Below are positions 15,070-18,134 of a DNA stretch of 18,134 nt, one piece after another (within the stretch, counting starts at the first letter, position 1; every line of letters begins with the position of its first letter). The notes below the pieces were generated by a model. The model had not been told where the DNA came from. It worked only from the letters and a program-made list of their open reading frames with translations, and made no database searches. Source of the DNA: Chloroflexia bacterium. Lineage in GTDB: Bacteria > Chloroflexota > Chloroflexia > QHBQ01 > JADMIH01. The stretch spans positions 1 through 18,134 of the forward strand of contig JAICKM010000038.1 in the NCBI GenBank assembly GCA_025927935.1, read 5' to 3'. The position numbers and the translations under genes were made by a program.

Positions 15070-15099
15070 TTGACAGCGCGGCCCGGCCTGTGCTACAAT
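15070..15099 (+). promoter_or_regulatory. Strong promoter of the receptor gene
   Basis: A perfect -35 TTGACA (15070-15075), an 18-bp spacer and an extended -10 TGCTACAAT (15091-15099). The best promoter of the window. Start near 15106, leader of about 73 bases to the mini-ORF and 108 to the receptor ATG. Confidence 0.75.
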
Positions 15100-15178
15100 C
15101 CGCCTCAATCTGCGATTGGCACCGATGCCGCGCCGCGACCCTGGGTTGTTGCTATCCCCTAGCGGAAGGACCCGGCTT

Positions 15179-15217
15179 ATGTTGCTCCTGTCCGCCGGTT
15201 CCGTTGCCACGCCATGA
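15179..15217 (+). CDS. 12-codon leader ORF translationally coupled to the receptor
   Basis: ATG at 15179 is preceded by GGAAGGA (15164-15170) at eight bases, while the receptor ATG at 15214 has no Shine-Dalgarno. The mini-ORF reads MLLLSAGSVATP and its TGA (15215-15217) overlaps the receptor ATG as ATGA. It probably loads ribosomes for the receptor by termination-reinitiation. No homology can be claimed for so short a peptide; whether it is made is unknown. Confidence 0.5.
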   Translation: MLLLSAGSVATP

Positions 15218-17397
15218 AAGAGTTCACCGACTGGCTGGGCCGGCGCTGGGCGCGGTCGCTGAGCGTCAAGCTGGAGGTGCTGCTGGTCGTCAGTACCCTC
15301 GGCCCGGTCGGAGTGCTGCTGTTGCTGCTCTGGCTGACCGGCAGCCTCTGGCCGGCCCTGATCGGCCTGGTCGTGATGCAAGGTGTCGTGCTGGTCCTCG
15401 GGCGCCGGGCCATTATCTGGTTGATCCGCCCGCTGCGCGAGTTGACCACCCGGCTGCGGCTCACGGCCGCCGGCGATCTCCGCCACCGCTTGCCCACCCG
15501 TACCGCCGCCGCGCAAGCCGGCGCCCTCCAGGCGTTTGTCGCCCAGCACGTGGACGCGATCCTGCTGGCCGCCGTGGACGACGAGGGCCTGGTGCCTGCC
15601 GCCCGCGCCGCCCGCCGGGCCGGCATGCCGGTCGTCGCCGTGGACTCGCGCCTGGCCGATGCCCAGGCCGCCAATGCCGTGGTCATGACCGACAACCACG
15701 GCGGCGGGCGTATGGCCGGGGAGGCCCTGATCCGCCTGCTGGACGGCCACGGCCAGGTGGCTGTCGTCGGGCTGTCGCCCCACCAGTCACACGGGCGGGC
15801 GCGCGAGGCCGGGTTCCGCGAAGCGCTGGCGGCGGCACCGGACATCGACATCGTCGCCGTGCAGTATGCCTTTGGCGATAAAGTGTTAAGCCGGCGCATT
15901 ACCGAGGAACTCCTGCGCACCTACCCGGCGCTGGCGGCCGTTTATGCCGTCAACGAGGGCGCGGCGTGCGGCGTGCTGGCGGCGCTACGCGGCCATACGC
16001 TTCGCGATCGCCGCGTGCGCGTGGTGGCCTGGGATGCCGCGCCCGAAGAATTACAGGCGCTGGAGTCCGGGCTGATCGACGCACTGATCGTCCAGAATGC
16101 CTGGATGCTGGGCTACTGCGCCGTCGATACGGCCCTGGCCGTAATCGAGGGGCGGGCGGGGGCGCCGGTGGTGCATCTCACCACGCGCTTGATCCGCCGG
16201 GAGGACCTGGGCAACCGCGAGGTTCGCGCCTGGCTCACCGGAGCGCCGCCCACCGGCCATGAGGCGCCGCCGAGCGCGCCCGATGAGCTTTACCGCATTG
16301 GATTCGCACGCAAAGGGCGCGGAACCGTCTTCTGGGAGCAGGTGACGGCCGGCGCGGCGGCGGCGGCCCGCGATAGCGGGGTCCGTCTCCTGTATCACGA
16401 CAGCGGCGAAGGTGACGCCGACGAACTGGGCGCGCTCGCCGAGACCTTCAACCAGATGATCGACAGCATTCGTTCGTTAGTGCTGCGGCTGCAACAAGAA
16501 GCAACGGTGATCGGGCCGCACGCCCAGGAGTTGGTCCAGTCGGCGGCGGGTCAGGCCGCGCTGGCCCGCGAACAGACCGTGGCCCTGGAGCGCCTGAGCC
16601 ATGGCGTGGATCGTATGAGCCTGGCCGCCCAGCAGATCGTCGCCGGCACCGAGGCGGTGGCCGAGAGCGCCGCCGGGACCCTGCGCGGCGTCACTCAGGC
16701 CGAACTCGCGGTCAATGACAGTTCGCAGCGCTTGCAGGCCATTGTCGAACGCCTCACCGAATCGTTGAACCTGCTCAGCGGACACAGCGACCAGGTCACC
16801 AGCGGCGCCGATGCCATGGGCGACATCGCCGATGAGACTCACCTGCTGGCCCTGAATGCCACCATCGAGGCAGCCGGCGCCGGGGCCTACGGCCAGCGCT
16901 TCGCCGTCGTCGCCGATGCCATACGCGAACTGGCCGGCCAGGCCCTGACCACCACGCAAGAGTTCCAGAGCATTGCCGCGGAGATGCGCCTCGCCGCACG
17001 GGAGGCGCTCGCCGCCACGCAGGACAGCGTGCGCGGCACGGACCTGAGCATGGACCTGGCGGTACAGGCGCGCGATGCCATCCAGGGTATCGCCGGGCTG
17101 GCCCAGCACACCAGCGACGCCGTCCAGGCCATCACCCGCGCCGTCGCCGAGCAGCAGGAAACCAATACCGAGCTGGCGGGCTTTGCCGGGCAAGTCACGG
17201 CTACCGCCCGCGAGGCCGCCACCGCCAGCGCCGCGCTCAGCCAGGTGGCACAAGACTTGACGGCGGTGGTCGCGCGGCTGCAGGAGAGTGTTACGGCCTT
17301 TCACATCGAGCAAACCGGGCCGCCCGGCGCGCAGCCTGCCGGCGGCGGCGACCTGGAACGCCGTTCCGCACCCAGTCCTTCCATCGCGCGAGTGTAG
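15214..17397 (+). CDS. MCP-like receptor with a permuted sugar-binding domain inside its HAMP domain
   Basis: 727 residues. Two transmembrane helices (about 20-41 and 47-71) with a very short outer loop lead into the first HAMP helix (RPLRELTTRL...GDL, 72-89) and connector (RHRLPTRTA). About 304 residues then follow that match a Peripla_BP_4/RbsB-like ligand-binding domain in permuted order (99-402), after which the second HAMP helix resumes at DELGALAETFNQMIDSI (403-419). The rest is a methyl-accepting coiled-coil domain with a hairpin tip near LLALNATIEAAGAGAYGQRFAVVADAIRELA (543-573). In usual receptors the tip reads IEAARAGE..GRGF; here R is G555 and E is A558. No che genes are in the window. 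Frame is intact throughout. Start chosen at the ATG overlapping the leader ORF. Likely a membrane-anchored sensor of a cytoplasmic sugar-like ligand; output partner unknown. Confidence 0.85.
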   Translation: MKEFTDWLGRRWARSLSVKLEVLLVVSTLGPVGVLLLLLWLTGSLWPALIGLVVMQGVVLVLGRRAIIWLIRPLRELTTRLRLTAAGDLRHRLPTRTAAAQAGALQAFVAQHVDAILLAAVDDEGLVPAARAARRAGMPVVAVDSRLADAQAANAVVMTDNHGGGRMAGEALIRLLDGHGQVAVVGLSPHQSHGRAREAGFREALAAAPDIDIVAVQYAFGDKVLSRRITEELLRTYPALAAVYAVNEGAACGVLAALRGHTLRDRRVRVVAWDAAPEELQALESGLIDALIVQNAWMLGYCAVDTALAVIEGRAGAPVVHLTTRLIRREDLGNREVRAWLTGAPPTGHEAPPSAPDELYRIGFARKGRGTVFWEQVTAGAAAAARDSGVRLLYHDSGEGDADELGALAETFNQMIDSIRSLVLRLQQEATVIGPHAQELVQSAAGQAALAREQTVALERLSHGVDRMSLAAQQIVAGTEAVAESAAGTLRGVTQAELAVNDSSQRLQAIVERLTESLNLLSGHSDQVTSGADAMGDIADETHLLALNATIEAAGAGAYGQRFAVVADAIRELAGQALTTTQEFQSIAAEMRLAAREALAATQDSVRGTDLSMDLAVQARDAIQGIAGLAQHTSDAVQAITRAVAEQQETNTELAGFAGQVTATAREAATASAALSQVAQDLTAVVARLQESVTAFHIEQTGPPGAQPAGGGDLERRSAPSPSIARV
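15508..16419 (+). other. Inserted, circularly permuted periplasmic-binding-protein-type domain
   Basis: Residues 99-345 of the receptor read as the domain from its second helix to its end: AGALQAFVAQHVDAILLAAVD, AARRAGMPVVAVDS, VVMTDNHGGGRMAGEAL, GQVAVVGLSP, REAGFREALAAAPDIDIVAVQYA, LAAVYAVNEGAACGVLAAL, RVRVVAWDA, DALIVQNAWMLGYCAVD. After a Pro-rich linker (about 341-359), residues 360-402 supply the missing N-terminal unit: YRIGFARKGRGTVFWEQV, AGAAAAARDSGVRLLYHDSGEGDA. Moving this last piece to the front rebuilds an ordinary RbsB-like domain. The two flanks, joined, rebuild an ordinary HAMP. Confidence 0.8.
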
Positions 17398-17542
17398 CGC
17401 CGGGATGCGCGGGAATCCGCTTGCCCCGCGTAACGTGTGGCGCGCCTGCGCCGTATAACACCGTGAGTCCGGGCCACGCTGCCGGATGATCCGTCGTATC
17501 CAACCACTATACACCAACCTATACCAACGAAGGGAATACGCG
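17398..17542 (+). other. Short intergenic region with possible terminator and weak promoter
   Basis: A CGCGGG (17408-17413) and CCCGCG (17425-17430) pair could form a 6-bp hairpin ending the receptor transcript, without a U-tract. TATAAC at 17454-17459 is a weak -10 candidate for the next gene. Nothing else is evident. Confidence 0.25.
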
Positions 17543-18134
17543 ATGCCCCCTCTGGACGCCCCAATTGTGGCCGTCACTGTCTTTACCGATCGCGCCCGCG
17601 TGACTCGCCGTGGCATAATCCACCTGGCGCCCGGCGAACACGCGCTGGCGCTCACCGGCCTGCCCGTGGGTCTGGATGAAGACTCGGTCCGCGCCGCGGG
17701 CCGGGGCGCGCAGGTCCGTATCCTCGGCGTGGAAGTGCGCACCGAGGTGGTGACCCAGGCCGCCGACCCGCACCGCGCTACCCTGGATGCGCGCCTGGAG
17801 GCGTTACAGGATCAGGACAAGGCCCTGGCCGACGGCGAAGCGACGCAGGAGGCCCGCACGCGCTTCCTGGACACCCTGAGCACGCGCGGGGCCGCGGGGC
17901 TGGCCCGCACCTTCGCGGCAGGCACATTCGCCCTCGACAACGTGGAGACCCTGGCCGCGTACCTGACCCGCGAACATGAGGCGGTCGCCGCCCGCCGCCG
18001 CGAGATCGCCGCACAGCGGCGCGCGCTGGCCGCCGAGATGGCCGCCGTGCGCGGGCGCATCCCGGCGCCGCTCCCGCCGGGGAACCCCGGCCGCCAGGAG
18101 CGCACCATTGTCGTCACCGTGGAAGCTGCCGCCG
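17543..18134 (+). CDS. MuiA-like DUF4140/DUF4139 protein, N-terminal part (runs off window)
   Basis: 197 codons from the ATG at 17543 to the window end, still open. The N-terminus has the DUF4140 pattern: VTVFTDRARVTRRGIIHLAPGEHALALTGLP (about 11-41), then DSVRAAGRGAQVRILGVEV. A long charged helical region follows (about 75-168), probably coiled coil, broken by a segment rich in Thr/Ala/Gly, and then a new strand RTIVVTVEAAA, which leads into the DUF4139 beta region in family members. The group is named after the mucoidy inhibitor A protein; its molecular role is not known. GAAGGGA lies about eight bases upstream of the ATG. It follows the receptor by 145 bp and may or may not share its transcript. 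Confidence 0.8.
   Translation, partial: MPPLDAPIVAVTVFTDRARVTRRGIIHLAPGEHALALTGLPVGLDEDSVRAAGRGAQVRILGVEVRTEVVTQAADPHRATLDARLEALQDQDKALADGEATQEARTRFLDTLSTRGAAGLARTFAAGTFALDNVETLAAYLTREHEAVAARRREIAAQRRALAAEMAAVRGRIPAPLPPGNPGRQERTIVVTVEAAA

Noticed and set aside
14638..15783. Long minus-strand frame across the DUF2339 end, the palindrome and the receptor start
   Set aside because: It crosses a repeat, a strong promoter and two supported genes, and its product is low-complexity; shadow frame.
15508..16419. The insert as an assembly artefact
   Set aside because: Both junctions are in frame, lie at the same relative cut in each domain, and base composition is even; a random misassembly would rarely do all three. 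Long-read support is still needed.
16477..17742. Long minus-strand frame opposite the receptor signalling domain
   Set aside because: Antisense of a coiled-coil domain, Gly/Arg/Gln-rich with no family match; shadow frame.

Overview
The window is high-GC bacterial DNA with dense, short-spaced operons on both strands, Shine-Dalgarno-led starts and no rRNA, tRNA, CRISPR or transposase that I can see. The gene set (COG4586/4587/3694-type ABC exporter, DevS-like GAF histidine kinase, CBS-pair protein beside a CoA-transferase, DUF2339 membrane protein, MuiA-like DUF4140 protein) fits Chloroflexota (Anaerolineae or a relative). That placement is an inference from gene content, not from a marker gene.

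Layout. 1-2962 (minus): an ABC-2 exporter operon, ATPase then permease then permease, whose last permease is joined by a TGATG overlap to an rlmI-like 23S rRNA methyltransferase that leaves the window. 3222-5862 (plus): an AAC(3)-like N-acetyltransferase, a SAM methyltransferase, a GNAT acetyltransferase and a frameshifted 2H phosphoesterase ('2'-5' RNA ligase') gene. 5977-8600 (minus): a DoxX membrane protein, a two-CBS protein and an acetyl-CoA hydrolase/transferase, with two strong hairpins between doxX and the CBS gene. 8856-11994 (plus): an OmpR-type response regulator and a soluble three-GAF histidine kinase started by TTG. 12049-12276 (minus): a 75-residue protein of unknown function. 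12631-14910 (plus): a large DUF2339 membrane protein. 15179-17397 (plus): a 12-codon leader ORF coupled to an unusual MCP-like receptor. 17543-18134 (plus): the start of a MuiA/DUF4140 protein.

The most striking object is the receptor at 15214-17397. Its HAMP domain is split between its two helices by about 300 residues that read as a complete sugar-binding (RbsB/LacI-like, Peripla_BP_4) domain in circularly permuted order: the usual N-terminal beta-alpha-beta unit comes last, directly before the second HAMP helix. Only two transmembrane helices precede it, so the ligand domain should be cytoplasmic, inside the HAMP connector. Residues at the signalling tip that normally contact CheA/CheW are also changed. 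This may be a sensor architecture not described before.

Five likely promoters share an extended -10 element of the form TGnTAnACT or TGnTAnAAT, in the divergent regions and upstream of the receptor. This suggests a common housekeeping promoter style.
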